34,011 bases of DNA from Rhodospirillaceae bacterium (GCA_016792585.1 JAEULB010000050.1:1-34011); one strand, 5' to 3'. Positions 1 to 8,250 are shown, numbered from the stretch's first letter. Notes: a model not told the origin generated them from the sequence alone. Numbers and translations are program-made.

Positions 1-1
1 T

Positions 2-181
2 CGCATGGACGGCGGCTTCCAGCTGCCCGACGACGTCGCCGAAGGCGACTGGATCGAGATCGGCCAGCTGGGGGCCTATGGCGCCTCGCTGCGCACTGCC
101 TTCAACGGCTTCGACCGCGGCCACCTCGTCGAGGTGTCCGATCCGCCGCTGATGACGACGCCAGGCTACGCCGCCGGCTGA
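2..181 (+). CDS. C-terminal end of a group IV PLP decarboxylase (ornithine/lysine decarboxylase type), 5' end cut by window edge
   Basis: An open frame enters from the left edge and ends at the TGA at 179-181. The last residues include GDWIEIGQLGAYG and then TAFNGF. These match the conserved end of alanine-racemase-fold, PLP-dependent ornithine/diaminopimelate-type decarboxylases (group IV), where the GAY and FNGF segments line the active site at the dimer interface. Such enzymes decarboxylate ornithine (or lysine) to putrescine (or cadaverine) in the cytoplasm. Only about 59 codons are visible, so the substrate cannot be told, and the PLP lysine lies outside the window. A GC-rich hairpin about 70 bases after the stop probably ends this transcript. 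Confidence 0.75.
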   Translation, partial: RMDGGFQLPDDVAEGDWIEIGQLGAYGASLRTAFNGFDRGHLVEVSDPPLMTTPGYAAG

Positions 182-252
182 ACAGGCGCTGGCGCGCGCC
201 GCAACTCGGCTAGACTTCGCGACGGGTTCGGGCGGGGTCTTGGAGACTAAGG

Positions 253-282
253 GACGGGCGCAGCCGACAAGGCGCGCCCGTC
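253..282 (+). terminator. Possible terminator hairpin after the decarboxylase
   Basis: A perfect 9-bp inverted repeat (GACGGGCGC at 253-261, GCGCCCGTC at 274-282) with a 12-base loop is followed by GCCTCTTTA. The T-run is poor, so this could be a weak intrinsic terminator or only an mRNA 3' hairpin. Confidence 0.4.
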
Positions 283-310
283 GCCTCTTTAGGGGCTCCG
301 GCGGGGGTCA

Positions 311-366
311 TTGAAAAGGGCGGAAGGGGCAGCCTAATCTCAAGGGTAAGAGCGCTTTCCAAGCGC
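311..366 (+). promoter_or_regulatory. Predicted phaA promoter with an adjacent palindrome
   Basis: TTGAAA (311-316), a 16-base spacer and CCTAAT (333-338) form a plausible sigma-70-like promoter for phaA-phaB. Just after the expected start point lies a perfect 6-3-6 inverted repeat, GCGCTT-TCC-AAGCGC (352-366). It could be an operator or a 5' hairpin of the message. The ribosome site GGAGGAG (379-385) follows, 4 bases before the phaA ATG. All of this is a reading by eye. Confidence 0.4.
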
Positions 367-389
367 ACTCAAAGCCCCGGAGGAGCCCC

Positions 390-1565
390 ATGGCCCAGGA
401 CATCGTGATCGCTTCAGCCGCCCGCACGCCGATCGGCGCCTTCTCGGGCGGGCTTTCGACCCTGCCGGCCCATCAGCTGGGGGCGGCGGCGATCACCGCG
501 GCGCTCGGGCGCGCCAAGGTCGAGCCGGGCGAGGTCAACGAGGTGATCCTGGGCCAGGTGCTGGGCGCCGGTGCCGGCATGAACCCGGCCCGCCAGGCCG
601 CGATGGCCGCCAAGATCCCGATCGAGGCGACGGCGATGGGGATCAACCAGGTCTGCGGCTCGGGCTTGCGGGCGGTGGCTCTCGGCATGCAGTCGATCCG
701 CAACGGCGACTCCAAGATCGTCGTCGCCGGCGGCCAGGAGAGCATGAGCCTCTCGCCCCACTGCATGCATCTCCGCACCGGTACCAAGATGGGCCCGGCC
801 GAGATGGTCGACACGATGATCAAGGACGGGCTCTGGGACGTCTTCAACGGCTACCACATGGGCAACACCGCCGAGAACGTGGCGCAGAAGTGGCAGATCA
901 ATCGTACCCAGCAGGACGAGTTCGCCGCTTCCTCCCAGGCCAAGGCAGAGGCCGCGATCAAGGGCGGCAAGTTCAAGGACGAGATCGTGCCGATCACGAT
1001 CAAGACCCGGAAGGGCGACCAGGTGATCGACACCGACGAGCACCCGCGCTTCGGCACGACGTTCGAGGTGCTGTCGAAGCTGAAGCCGGCCTTCACCAAG
1101 GACGGCACGGTGACCGCCGGCAACGCGTCCGGCATCAACGACGGCGCCGCGGCCCTGGTGCTGATGACGGCGGACGAGGCCGCCCGGCGCGGCATCAAGC
1201 CGCTCGCCCGCATCGCCTCCTGGGCGACGCGCGGCGTCGATCCGGCGGTGATGGGCTCCGGCCCGATCCCGGCGAGCCGTGCCGCGCTCGAGAAGGCCGG
1301 CTGGAGCGTCGGCGATCTCGACCTGATCGAGGCCAACGAGGCCTTCGCCGCCCAGGCCTGCGCCGTGAACAAGGATCTCGGCTGGAGCGACGATCGGGTC
1401 AACGTCAATGGCGGCGCAATCGCGCTCGGCCATCCGATCGGCGCCTCGGGCGCCCGCGTCCTCACCACGCTGCTCTACGAGATGCAGAAGCGCGGCTCGA
1501 AGAAGGGCCTGGCGACGCTCTGCATCGGCGGCGGCATGGGGATCGCGCTCTGCGTCGAACGCTGA
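390..1565 (+). CDS. phaA: Acetyl-CoA C-acetyltransferase (beta-ketothiolase)
   Basis: Condenses two acetyl-CoA to acetoacetyl-CoA, the first step of polyhydroxybutyrate synthesis (the reverse reaction serves ketone degradation). The 391-residue length is exactly that of biosynthetic thiolases. The nucleophile Cys89 lies in [10 protein letters not shown], His348 in [12 protein letters not shown] and the acid/base Cys378 in CIGGGMG. These positions coincide with the Zoogloea ramigera enzyme numbering. The start is set by a GGAGGAG ribosome site 4 bases upstream. phaB follows after 43 bases on the same strand, so the pair is very likely one operon for hydroxybutyryl-CoA supply. No PHA synthase gene is in the window. 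The alternative, a degradative acetoacetyl-CoA thiolase, is less likely given phaB next door. Confidence 0.95.
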   Translation: MAQDIVIASAARTPIGAFSGGLSTLPAHQLGAAAITAALGRAKVEPGEVNEVILGQVLGAGAGMNPARQAAMAAKIPIEATAMGINQVCGSGLRAVALGMQSIRNGDSKIVVAGGQESMSLSPHCMHLRTGTKMGPAEMVDTMIKDGLWDVFNGYHMGNTAENVAQKWQINRTQQDEFAASSQAKAEAAIKGGKFKDEIVPITIKTRKGDQVIDTDEHPRFGTTFEVLSKLKPAFTKDGTVTAGNASGINDGAAALVLMTADEAARRGIKPLARIASWATRGVDPAVMGSGPIPASRAALEKAGWSVGDLDLIEANEAFAAQACAVNKDLGWSDDRVNVNGGAIALGHPIGASGARVLTTLLYEMQKRGSKKGLATLCIGGGMGIALCVER

Positions 1566-1608
1566 ATTCGTCGTCGATAAAGCAAATAGCGAAAGCAAGG
1601 GGGAGCTC

Positions 1609-2331
1609 ATGGCTCGGGTTGCAGTGGTCACCGGCGGCACGCGCGGCATCGGAGAGGCCATCTCGATCGCGCTCAAGGACAAAGGGTACAAGGTCGCCGC
1701 CAACTACGGCGGCAACGACGCGGTCGCCGCCGAGTTCACCAAGCGGACCGGCATCCGGGCCTACAAGTGGGACGTCAGCGACTTCGCCCAGTGCCAGCAG
1801 GGAATCAAGCTGATCGAATCCGATCTCGGGCCGGTCGACGTGCTGGTCAACAACGCCGGCATCACCCGCGACGGCACGATGCACAAGATGACGTTCGAGC
1901 AGTGGAACCAGGTCATCCAGACCAATCTCTCCTCCTGCTTCAACATGTGCCGCGGCGTGATCGAGGGCATGCGCGCGCGCAAGTTCGGCCGCATCGTCAA
2001 CATCGGCTCGATCAACGGCCAGGCCGGCCAGTACGGCCAGGTCAACTACGCCGCCGCCAAGTCGGGCATCCACGGCTTCACCAAGGCGCTGGCCCAGGAA
2101 GGCGCCTCGGCAGGCATCACCGTCAACGCGGTGGCGCCGGGCTACATCGACACCGAGATGGTGCGCGCGGTGCCGCCGAACGTGCTCGAGAAGATCGTCG
2201 CCCGCATCCCGGTAGGGCGCCTCGGCAAGGCGTCCGAGATAGCCCGCACCGTGTGCTTCCTGGTCGACGACGAGGGCGGGTTCATCACCGGCTCGACGCT
2301 GTCGGTCAACGGCGGGCAGCACATGTACTGA
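1609..2331 (+). CDS. phaB: Acetoacetyl-CoA reductase (NADPH-dependent SDR)
   Basis: Reduces acetoacetyl-CoA to (R)-3-hydroxybutyryl-CoA, the monomer for polyhydroxybutyrate. It is a 240-residue short-chain dehydrogenase with the cofactor motif TGGTRGIG (residues 8-15), NNAG (81-84), catalytic Ser134, and Tyr147/Lys151 in the YxxxK motif. The MY C-terminus and the GYIDTEMVRAVP segment are typical of PhaB rather than of FabG. The ATG at 1609 is preceded by a strong GGGGGAG ribosome site. It lies 43 bases behind phaA. The Nudix gene starts one base after its stop, suggesting translational coupling of all three. Confidence 0.93.
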   Translation: MARVAVVTGGTRGIGEAISIALKDKGYKVAANYGGNDAVAAEFTKRTGIRAYKWDVSDFAQCQQGIKLIESDLGPVDVLVNNAGITRDGTMHKMTFEQWNQVIQTNLSSCFNMCRGVIEGMRARKFGRIVNIGSINGQAGQYGQVNYAAAKSGIHGFTKALAQEGASAGITVNAVAPGYIDTEMVRAVPPNVLEKIVARIPVGRLGKASEIARTVCFLVDDEGGFITGSTLSVNGGQHMY

Positions 2332-2332
2332 G

Positions 2333-2776
2333 GTGAGTTCGGAACCTCGCGAATACCCGCGTCGTCCCTGGTCGGCCGTCGGCGGCATCGTCTTCAAGGG
2401 CGATGCCGTCCTCCTCATCCGCTCCCGCAAAGGCGCGATCAAGGGCAAGTGGACGCTGCCGGGCGGCGCCCAGGATGTCGGCGAGACGATCTTCGAGACC
2501 GCGATCCGCGAGGTGCGCGAGGAGACCGCGATCGAGATCGAGCCCAAGGGCATCATCACCGCCGTGGACTCGCTCTGGCGCGACGAAGCCGGAAAGCCGA
2601 AGTACCACTACACGATCGTCGAGGTGCTGGCCGAGTGGCGTTCGGGCGAGCCGATCGCCGGGGACGATGCGGAGGCGGCGGACTGGTTCGCACCCGACGC
2701 AATCCCGCCCCTCGGTCTCTGGTCCGAGACGATCCGCGTGATCGAGCTCGGACGGACGATGCGCGCCGGTCGCTGA
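2333..2776 (+). CDS. Nudix hydrolase
   Basis: 147-residue single-domain Nudix protein. The Nudix box begins at Gly45 (G-x5-E to Glu51) and continues with REVREE at 59-64, which supplies the Mg2+-binding glutamates. The usual Gly after EE-x is Ala here. Nudix enzymes hydrolyse nucleoside diphosphates linked to another moiety. The overall pattern (WTLPGG, then a Trp-Phe near the C-terminus) resembles ADP-ribose pyrophosphatase or MutT-like housecleaning members, but the substrate cannot be read from the sequence. The start is a GTG placed one base after the phaB stop, with no good ribosome site of its own, so translation is probably coupled to phaB. Confidence 0.85.
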   Translation: MSSEPREYPRRPWSAVGGIVFKGDAVLLIRSRKGAIKGKWTLPGGAQDVGETIFETAIREVREETAIEIEPKGIITAVDSLWRDEAGKPKYHYTIVEVLAEWRSGEPIAGDDAEAADWFAPDAIPPLGLWSETIRVIELGRTMRAGR

Positions 2777-2800
2777 ACGGCTATTCCTGCGTCCCATGAC

Positions 2801-2901
2801 CACCCCCCACCCTAACCCTCCCCCACTTAGGGGGGAGGGAATACGAGGCGCTTGTGCTCCTTCCCCCCGCGGCGCGTGGGGGAAGGTTGGGATGGGGGGC
2901 G
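2801..2901. repeat. Nested C-rich/G-rich palindromic intergenic repeat
   Basis: Two perfect 9-bp hairpins stand side by side: CCCTCCCCC (2816-2824) with GGGGGAGGG (2831-2839), and CCTTCCCCC (2859-2867) with GGGGGAAGG (2878-2886). An outer imperfect inverted repeat encloses both (2803-2815 with 2887-2899, 11 of 13 pairs). The whole could fold as a cloverleaf-like cruciform. This layout is known from dispersed palindromic repeats in alphaproteobacterial genomes. It fills the space between the Nudix gene and the EamA permease, and the outer right arm ends about 10 bases before the permease ATG. Confidence 0.8.
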
Positions 2902-2908
2902 GGACTCG

Positions 2909-3799
2909 ATGACCGCCCTGACCTCCCGCCGCCGCGCGACGGCGATCGGCTTCACGGCAATCGCCATGTGGGCTGGGCTCGCCCTCCTCACGACGCTCGC
3001 CGGGCCGGTGCCGCCGTTCCAGCTCGTCGCCATGGCTTTCGCGATTCCAGGCATCGCCTCGCTGATCCTCTGGAGCGTACGTGGCGAGGGGCTTCGGCAT
3101 CTCCGCCAGAAGCCGGTCGTCTGGGCGCTCGGGATCTACGGTCTCTTCGGCTACCACTTCGCCTACTTCGTGGCGCTCCGGGCAGCACCGCCCGTCGAAG
3201 CCGGCCTGATCGCCTATCTCTCGCCGCTGCTGATCGTCGTGTTCTCGGCGTTGCTGCCGGGCGAGAGGCTTCGCTGGTACCACCTCGCCGGCGCGCTCGC
3301 CGGTTTCGCCGGCACCGTGTTGGTGGTCACCGATGGCGGCGTCGCCTTCAAGGCCGAGTTCGTGCTTGGCTATGCTGCGGCCTTCGCCTGCGCGCTGATC
3401 TGGTCGAGCTACTCGGTCTTGAGCCGCCGCTTTGGCGAGGTCCCGACCTCGGCGGTCGGTGGCTTCTGCGCGGTGACCTCGATCCTCGCCGCACTTTGCC
3501 ATCTGGCGCTGGAGCCGACCGTCTGGCCGCAGGGGCGCGAATGGCTGGCGGTGATCCTGCTCGGCATCGGCCCGATCGGGCTTGCCTTCTTCACCTGGGA
3601 CGTCGGCATGAAGCACGGCGACATCCAGGCCCTCGGCGGCCTCTTCTACCTGGCCCCGCTCGGATCCACGGCCCTCCTGATCCTGTTCGGCAAGGGCGAG
3701 GCGAGCTGGATCATCGGTGCGGCGACCCTCTTGATCGTCGGCGGTGCGGCGATGGCGACCCTCGACATGCTTCGGCGTCAGCCCGGCTCCCAGCCCTGA
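2909..3799 (+). CDS. EamA/DMT-superfamily membrane permease
   Basis: 296-residue polytopic inner-membrane protein of the drug/metabolite transporter superfamily. Two EamA repeats of about five hydrophobic helices each (roughly residues 10-140 and 150-285) are visible, with the characteristic FGYHFAYFVALR stretch and the basic end after the tenth helix. Such proteins export small metabolites (amino acids, purines, others), but the substrate is not predictable. The ATG at 2909 is chosen because the frame upstream of it only reads through the palindromic repeat. The 3' end overlaps the convergent cupin gene by 22 bases. Confidence 0.85.
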   Translation: MTALTSRRRATAIGFTAIAMWAGLALLTTLAGPVPPFQLVAMAFAIPGIASLILWSVRGEGLRHLRQKPVVWALGIYGLFGYHFAYFVALRAAPPVEAGLIAYLSPLLIVVFSALLPGERLRWYHLAGALAGFAGTVLVVTDGGVAFKAEFVLGYAAAFACALIWSSYSVLSRRFGEVPTSAVGGFCAVTSILAALCHLALEPTVWPQGREWLAVILLGIGPIGLAFFTWDVGMKHGDIQALGGLFYLAPLGSTALLILFGKGEASWIIGAATLLIVGGAAMATLDMLRRQPGSQP

Positions 3800-4188
3800 G
3801 GCGCCATCTCGAAGGACGAGAACTCGAAGGCGGGCGCGACCGCGCAGCCGACGAGTGTCCACGTGCCCAATGGCCGCGCCGACTGCCAGCAGTTCGCCGG
3901 CACCGGCACCTGGTGCGCCGTATCGCGGCCGAGGATATGACGCTCGACCCGCCTACCGTCAGCCGATAGCGCGAGCTCGAGTGCGTCGCCGTCGTGGAAA
4001 TGCCAGATCTCGACCGCATCGGTCACCCGATGCCAGCGCGAGACTTCTCCGGATTTCAGCAGGTAGAGGATCGTGGTGAGGCTTCCGCGACGGCCGTCGG
4101 CGGGGCGGTCGCGGAAGGTTTCCCGGTAGTGTCCACCCTCGGGATGGGGCTGAAGCCCTAGGCGGGCGATCAGCGCGTCGGCGGTCAT
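3778..4188 (-). CDS. Cupin_5 (DUF985) family protein
   Basis: 136-residue cupin. It opens with LIARLGLQPHPEGGHYRETF, the signature beginning of the DUF985/Cupin_5 family, followed by SRWHRV and WHFHDGD, which supply the histidines of the barrel, and ends with a hydrophobic strand and FEFSSFEMA. The family's biochemical role is unknown; structural work elsewhere suggests small ligand or sugar binding. The ATG at 4186-4188 overlaps the stop of the upstream GST gene (ATGA), so the two are co-translated in the gloB-GST-cupin operon. Its 3' end runs 22 bases into the convergent permease gene. Confidence 0.85.
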   Translation of the reverse strand: MTADALIARLGLQPHPEGGHYRETFRDRPADGRRGSLTTILYLLKSGEVSRWHRVTDAVEIWHFHDGDALELALSADGRRVERHILGRDTAHQVPVPANCWQSARPLGTWTLVGCAVAPAFEFSSFEMAPQGWEPG

Positions 4189-4796
4189 CCCTTCGGCGTC
4201 GTCGCCTGCATCGAGGGCCGGCGCGAGAAGGCCTCGTACCAGGCGGTCAGCTTCGGCCGGGTCTTGCGGATGTCGCCGGCGACGTTGCGGAACTCGAGCC
4301 AGCCGATCGAGCAGGCGAGCGCGATCTGGCCGAGGTTGATCGGGCCGGACAGCAGCGCCGAGTCGTTCTCGGCCATGTCGAGGCCCTGCGTGACCTTGGT
4401 CATCTGGCCGCTCATCCACTCGGCCGAGCGCTTGTCCTCAGGCCGCACGACGGTCTCGTAGCGGCAGAGCAGGCCGGCATCGGTGATGCCGTCGGCCATC
4501 GCCTGCCAGCGCAGCACCCGCCAGCGGTCGGGACCGGCCTTCGGGATCAGCGGCGTGCCGGCATGCTGGGAGTCGAGATACTCGCAGATCACGCGGGAGT
4601 CGTAGAGCGCCATGCCGTCGTCGGTGACCAGCGTCGGCAGCTTCATCAGCGGGTTTTCCTTGCCGAGATCGGTGTTCGGCTTGGTCGGCATGACCGCGAC
4701 CGGCTCATGCTGGATGCGGCCGTCGATACCGGCCTCGATCGCGACGACCATGCACTTCCGGACATAAGGCGAGGCGGCGGAGTAGTAGAGCTTCAT
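4185..4796 (-). CDS. Glutathione S-transferase family protein (YibF-like)
   Basis: 203-residue cytosolic GST. It has an N-terminal thioredoxin-like domain starting KLYYSAASPYVRK, in which the Ser-Pro pair lies at the glutathione-activating site. A cis-Pro region KLPTLV and the specificity motif DSRVICEYLD follow, then an all-helical C-terminal domain (about residues 85-203). The beginning resembles YibF-type GSTs of proteobacteria. Natural substrates are unknown. It is the middle gene of a minus-strand operon: gloB ends 18 bases upstream and the cupin gene begins inside its stop. Position next to gloB supports a role in glutathione-dependent detoxification. Confidence 0.88.
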   Translation of the reverse strand: MKLYYSAASPYVRKCMVVAIEAGIDGRIQHEPVAVMPTKPNTDLGKENPLMKLPTLVTDDGMALYDSRVICEYLDSQHAGTPLIPKAGPDRWRVLRWQAMADGITDAGLLCRYETVVRPEDKRSAEWMSGQMTKVTQGLDMAENDSALLSGPINLGQIALACSIGWLEFRNVAGDIRKTRPKLTAWYEAFSRRPSMQATTPKG

Positions 4797-4814
4797 CGGA
4801 TTCCTCTTCGGGGC

Positions 4815-5585
4815 TTAGAAGACGTCCTTGGCCTTGCGCACGGCGGCGAAGACGGCGACCGGGTCCTTGGCGTCGAGGCCGACGCCGCGGGCGAGCGTCT
4901 GCTCGTCGGCGCGGAGGAACGGGTTGGTCGCCCGTTCCTCGGCGATGGTCGAGGGCACCGTCGGCTTGTTCTCGGCGCGGAGCGCGTCGACGGCGCGGCT
5001 TCGCGCCTGGAGCGCCGGGTTGCCGCCGTCGACCGACAGCGCGAAGCGGATGTTGGACTGCGTGTATTCGTGCGCGCAGTAGACGCGGGTCGGATCGGGC
5101 AGGCGCTTCAACTTGCCGAGCGAGGTCCACATCTGCTGCGGCGTACCCTCGAACAGCCGCCCGCAGCCGCAGGCGAACAGCGTGTCGCCGCAGAAAAGGG
5201 CGTCCGATTCCGGAAACCAGAAGGCGATGTGGCCGCGGGTATGGCCGGGCACGTCGAAAACCTCGGCCTCGGCGTCGCCGAAGCGGAACTTCTCGCCGTC
5301 GCCGAGCGCTATCTCGATGCCCGGGATCCGGTCGCGGTCGGCCTTGGGCCCGACGATGGTGCAGCCGGTCGCGGCCTTGATCGCGAGATTGCCGCCGACA
5401 TGGTCGCCGTGGTGATGGGTGTTCAGGATATGGGTGATCGTCCACCCGAGGGCCTTGGCCCGCTCCAGCACCGGATCGGAGACGGCCGGGTCGACGACGC
5501 CGACCTTGCCGGTGGCGCGGTCGCGTACCAGGTAGACGTAGTTGTCCTTGAGGACGGGGATCTGCTCGACGTCGATGCGGCTCAT
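4815..5585 (-). CDS. gloB: Hydroxyacylglutathione hydrolase (glyoxalase II)
   Basis: Hydrolyses S-lactoylglutathione to D-lactate and glutathione, the second step of methylglyoxal detoxification. The 256-residue protein has the metallo-beta-lactamase fold with the metal site THHHGDHVGG, a second-metal histidine in PGHTRGHIAF, the bridging Asp in FCGDTLF, and CAHEYT near the glutathione site. The C-terminal glyoxalase II domain ends in KDVF. Length is normal for the family. It is the first gene of the gloB-GST-cupin operon and is divergent, across 58 bases, from a methyltransferase gene. Confidence 0.95.
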   Translation of the reverse strand: MSRIDVEQIPVLKDNYVYLVRDRATGKVGVVDPAVSDPVLERAKALGWTITHILNTHHHGDHVGGNLAIKAATGCTIVGPKADRDRIPGIEIALGDGEKFRFGDAEAEVFDVPGHTRGHIAFWFPESDALFCGDTLFACGCGRLFEGTPQQMWTSLGKLKRLPDPTRVYCAHEYTQSNIRFALSVDGGNPALQARSRAVDALRAENKPTVPSTIAEERATNPFLRADEQTLARGVGLDAKDPVAVFAAVRKAKDVF

Positions 5586-5643
5586 GGATTCAGGTCCCGG
5601 GCTCGGGGCGGCGGACGATAGCAGAGCGTGCTAAGGTAAGGCC

Positions 5644-6414
5644 ATGTTCACGGATGTCGTGGATCTCCGGGATTTCTACGCCTCGCGCCGGGGCCAGGTG
5701 GCGCGCCGGCTGATCCGTGCCCGCCTCCGCCGTATCTGGCCCGACGCTAAGGGTCTTTCGGTGCTGGGCCTCGGATTCGCCACCCCCTATCTCGGCGCCT
5801 ACCGCGAGGAGGCGGCCCGTCTGGTCGCGGCGATGCCGGCGAGCCAGGGCGTGCTGCCGTGGCCGCGGCCTCCCGGCCTCAATGTCGTGGCGCTGGCCGA
5901 GGAGACCGAGCTCCCGTTCCCGGACCTCTCCTTCGACCGGGTCCTGCTGGTCCATGCGCTGGAAGGCACCGAGGCACTCCGGCCCATGCTGCGCGAGGTC
6001 TGGCGGGTGTTGGCGGGCGGCGGCCGCCTGATGGTGGTCACGCCCAACCGGCGCGGCGTCTGGGCCCGAAGCGACCGCACGCCCTTCGGCCACGGCCAGC
6101 CTTACTCGCTAGGGCAGCTTTCCCGCCTGCTGCGCGACACGCTGTTCACGCCGGTGCAGAGTGCGGCTGCCTTGTTCCCGCCGCCGCAGGCGATCGTGCC
6201 GCTGGCCCGCTGGGCTCGGGATCTCGACAATGTCGGCGAGCGCTGGGCCTCAACCTTCGCCGGCGTGGTGATGGTCGAGGCGGCGAAGCAGATCTATGCC
6301 GGGACCGCGGTGCCGCAGACCGGCCGAAAGCGGAAGCGCGTGCTGGTGCCGATCCAGGGCGGCGCCGTCGCCGCCTCGGACCGTCACTCCAGGTCTACCC
6401 CCGACGAAGCATGA
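5644..6414 (+). CDS. SAM-dependent methyltransferase, class I (Methyltransf_11 type)
   Basis: 256-residue protein. The SAM-binding region starts with LSVLGLGFATPYL (about residues 38-50), a variant of the glycine-rich motif I. Motif II-like residues follow in ELPFPDLSFDRVLLVHALE and a motif III-like stretch in VWRVLAGGGRLMVVTPN. The GLGFATPYL form of motif I, with the substituted WARSDRTPFGHGQPYS loop, is typical of a family that sits beside gloB in alphaproteobacteria; its substrate is not known to me. The upstream gap to gloB is 58 bases. The 3' end overlaps the convergent metW by 20 bases. Confidence 0.82.
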   Translation: MFTDVVDLRDFYASRRGQVARRLIRARLRRIWPDAKGLSVLGLGFATPYLGAYREEAARLVAAMPASQGVLPWPRPPGLNVVALAEETELPFPDLSFDRVLLVHALEGTEALRPMLREVWRVLAGGGRLMVVTPNRRGVWARSDRTPFGHGQPYSLGQLSRLLRDTLFTPVQSAAALFPPPQAIVPLARWARDLDNVGERWASTFAGVVMVEAAKQIYAGTAVPQTGRKRKRVLVPIQGGAVAASDRHSRSTPDEA

Positions 6415-7012
6415 AGATCGCCTGAGTGGCGACAAGGTTCGCCCAGCGCGAGGTGACTCGGCTGGGCAGCGGCCGCCCGTTCACGTCCAGCGCCAGCCCC
6501 TCGACGATCGCGACACCGAGCGTCTCGGCGAGCTTTAGGAAGTCGCGGATCGAGCAGAGGTGGATGTTCGGTGTCTCCCACCACTGGTAAGCCAGCGCCG
6601 GCGTCACCGGCATCCGCCCGCGCGCGGCGACCGACCACCGCACCCGCCAGTGGCCGAAGTTGGGGAACGAGACGATCGCGTGGCGGGCGATCCGCGACAG
6701 CTCCGACAGCACGCCCTTAGGATCCGCGGTCGCCTGCAGCGTCTGGCTCAGGATCGCGTAGTCGAAGGCGGCGGTTGGGTAGTCGCCGAGATCCTTGTCG
6801 GCATCGCCCTGGACCACGGAAAGACCGCGACCGACGCAGGCGTTCACGCCGGCCTGGGAAAGCTCGATGCCGCGGCCGACCGCCCGCTTTTGGCGCTTGA
6901 GGTACTCGAGCAGCGCGCCGTCACCGCAGCCGACGTCGAGCACGCGCGAGCCGTCCTCGACCATGTCGGCGACCAGCTGCAGGTCGGGGCGGATCAGGGT
7001 GGCGCGCGTCAT
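6395..7012 (-). CDS. metW: Methionine biosynthesis protein MetW
   Basis: 205-residue MetW. It is a SAM-methyltransferase-like fold with motif I in [15 protein letters not shown], then SFPNFGHW and WWETPNIH, which are hallmark MetW segments. In Pseudomonas and others MetW is genetically required with MetX for homoserine acylation in methionine synthesis. The start ATG overlaps the metX stop by 4 bases (ATGA), indicating co-translation. The 3' end overlaps the convergent methyltransferase gene by 20 bases. No methyltransferase activity is assumed here. Confidence 0.93.
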   Translation of the reverse strand: MTRATLIRPDLQLVADMVEDGSRVLDVGCGDGALLEYLKRQKRAVGRGIELSQAGVNACVGRGLSVVQGDADKDLGDYPTAAFDYAILSQTLQATADPKGVLSELSRIARHAIVSFPNFGHWRVRWSVAARGRMPVTPALAYQWWETPNIHLCSIRDFLKLAETLGVAIVEGLALDVNGRPLPSRVTSRWANLVATQAIFMLRRG

Positions 7013-8181
7013 CGCCTGAGCCCGGCAAGCTCGGCCGAGCCGGCGATGAACCCCGACAGCACCGCATGGAACTCCGGTTCGTCGAGCAGGAAGGCGTCGT
7101 GGCCTTTGTCGCTCTTGATCTCGACGAAGCTGACGTCGGCGGCGACCGCATTCAGCGCATGCACGATCGAGCGGCTCTCGCTGGTCGGGAACAGCCAGTC
7201 CGAGGTGAAGCTGATCAGGCAGAAGCGGCAGGTGGTGCCGCGAAACGCGTTGGCCAGCGCGCCACCATGCTCGGCCGCGAGGTCGAAGTAGTCCATCGCG
7301 CGCGTGATGTAGAGGTAGGAGTTGGCATCGAAGCGGTCGACGAAGGTGATGCCCTGGTGGCGGAGATAGCTCTCGACCTGGAAGTCCGCCTCGAAGCCGT
7401 AGGAGAGTGCCTGGCGGTCCTGCAGGTTGCGGCCGAACTTCCGGTGCAGCGCCGACTCCGAGAGATAGGTGATGTGCGCCGCCATCCGCGCGACCGCGAG
7501 ACCGCGCGTCGGGTTGGTCTCCTGGTTCAGGTAGTCGCCGCCGCGCCATTCCGGATCGGCCATGATCGCCTGGCGGCCGACCTCGTGGAACGCGATGTTC
7601 TGCGCCGAGTGGCGCGCTGCGCCCGCGATCGGGATCGCGGCGAACACCTTCTCCGGATGACGCGATGCCCATTGCAGCACTTGCATGGCGCCCATCGAGC
7701 CGCCGATCACCGCGAACAGGCGCTCGATGCCGAGATGGCGGACGACGCGAAGCTGGGCCTCGACCATGTCGCCGACGGTAATGACCGGGAAAGAGAGACC
7801 GTACGGCTTGCCGGTCTTCGGATCGATCTCGCGCGGTCCCGATGAGCCCATGCAGCCGCCGAGCACGTTGGCGCAGATGACGAAGAAGCGGTCGGTGTCG
7901 ATCGGCTTGGCCGGGCCGACCATCATCTCCCACCAGCCTTTCTTGCCGGTGACCGGATGGTCTTCCGCGACGTACTGGTCGCCGGTCAGCGCATGGCAGA
8001 CCAGGACGGCGTTGGTCCGGGCGTCGTTCAGCTGGCCATAGGTCTGGTAGGCGACCGTGCAGGGTGCCAGGTCGATCCCGCAGTCGAGCTTCAGCGGCGC
8101 GTCGGCCCCGAGCACCAGCCGGTGGCCCGGCAGGGCGTCGTAAGTCGGTACGCGCGACAGGGAGCCGAAGGTCGTGGTCAT
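7009..8181 (-). CDS. metX: Homoserine O-acyltransferase (acetyl- or succinyl-)
   Basis: Acylates homoserine with acetyl- or succinyl-CoA, the committed step of methionine synthesis. It has an alpha/beta hydrolase fold with catalytic Ser162 in IGGSMGAM, Asp328 in SDWLFP and His361 in KGHDAF. The 390-residue length from the ATG at 8179-8181 fits the family; an upstream in-frame start at 8250 would add a basic, proline-rich tail with no counterpart. Acyl donor choice cannot be decided from visible motifs, since MetX proteins with either donor are known. It is the first gene of metX-metW, divergent from the chorismate mutase operon. A perfect 10-base repeat lies just before its start and again 58 bases upstream. 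Confidence 0.93.
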   Translation of the reverse strand: MTTTFGSLSRVPTYDALPGHRLVLGADAPLKLDCGIDLAPCTVAYQTYGQLNDARTNAVLVCHALTGDQYVAEDHPVTGKKGWWEMMVGPAKPIDTDRFFVICANVLGGCMGSSGPREIDPKTGKPYGLSFPVITVGDMVEAQLRVVRHLGIERLFAVIGGSMGAMQVLQWASRHPEKVFAAIPIAGAARHSAQNIAFHEVGRQAIMADPEWRGGDYLNQETNPTRGLAVARMAAHITYLSESALHRKFGRNLQDRQALSYGFEADFQVESYLRHQGITFVDRFDANSYLYITRAMDYFDLAAEHGGALANAFRGTTCRFCLISFTSDWLFPTSESRSIVHALNAVAADVSFVEIKSDKGHDAFLLDEPEFHAVLSGFIAGSAELAGLRR

Positions 8182-8220
8182 ACGCCTGTCAGGGCCCGGA
8201 AATGGATGGGGAAAGGGGAT

Positions 8221-8250
8221 TAGATGGCGATCTGGCCCCACGCCTGTCAA
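8221..8250 (-). promoter_or_regulatory. Possible metX promoter
   Basis: On the minus strand a consensus TTGACA (8250 down to 8245) is followed after 18 bases by CATCTA (8226 down to 8221). The -10 is weak; TCTAAT lies a little further on but with a 20-base spacer. The -35 overlaps one copy of the repeat ACGCCTGTCA. Confidence 0.3.

Noticed and set aside
337..389. tRNA-like segment before phaA (AGAGCGCTTTCCAAGCGC)
   Set aside because: The stem resembles an anticodon arm but the loop has 3 bases and there is no acceptor stem or T arm.
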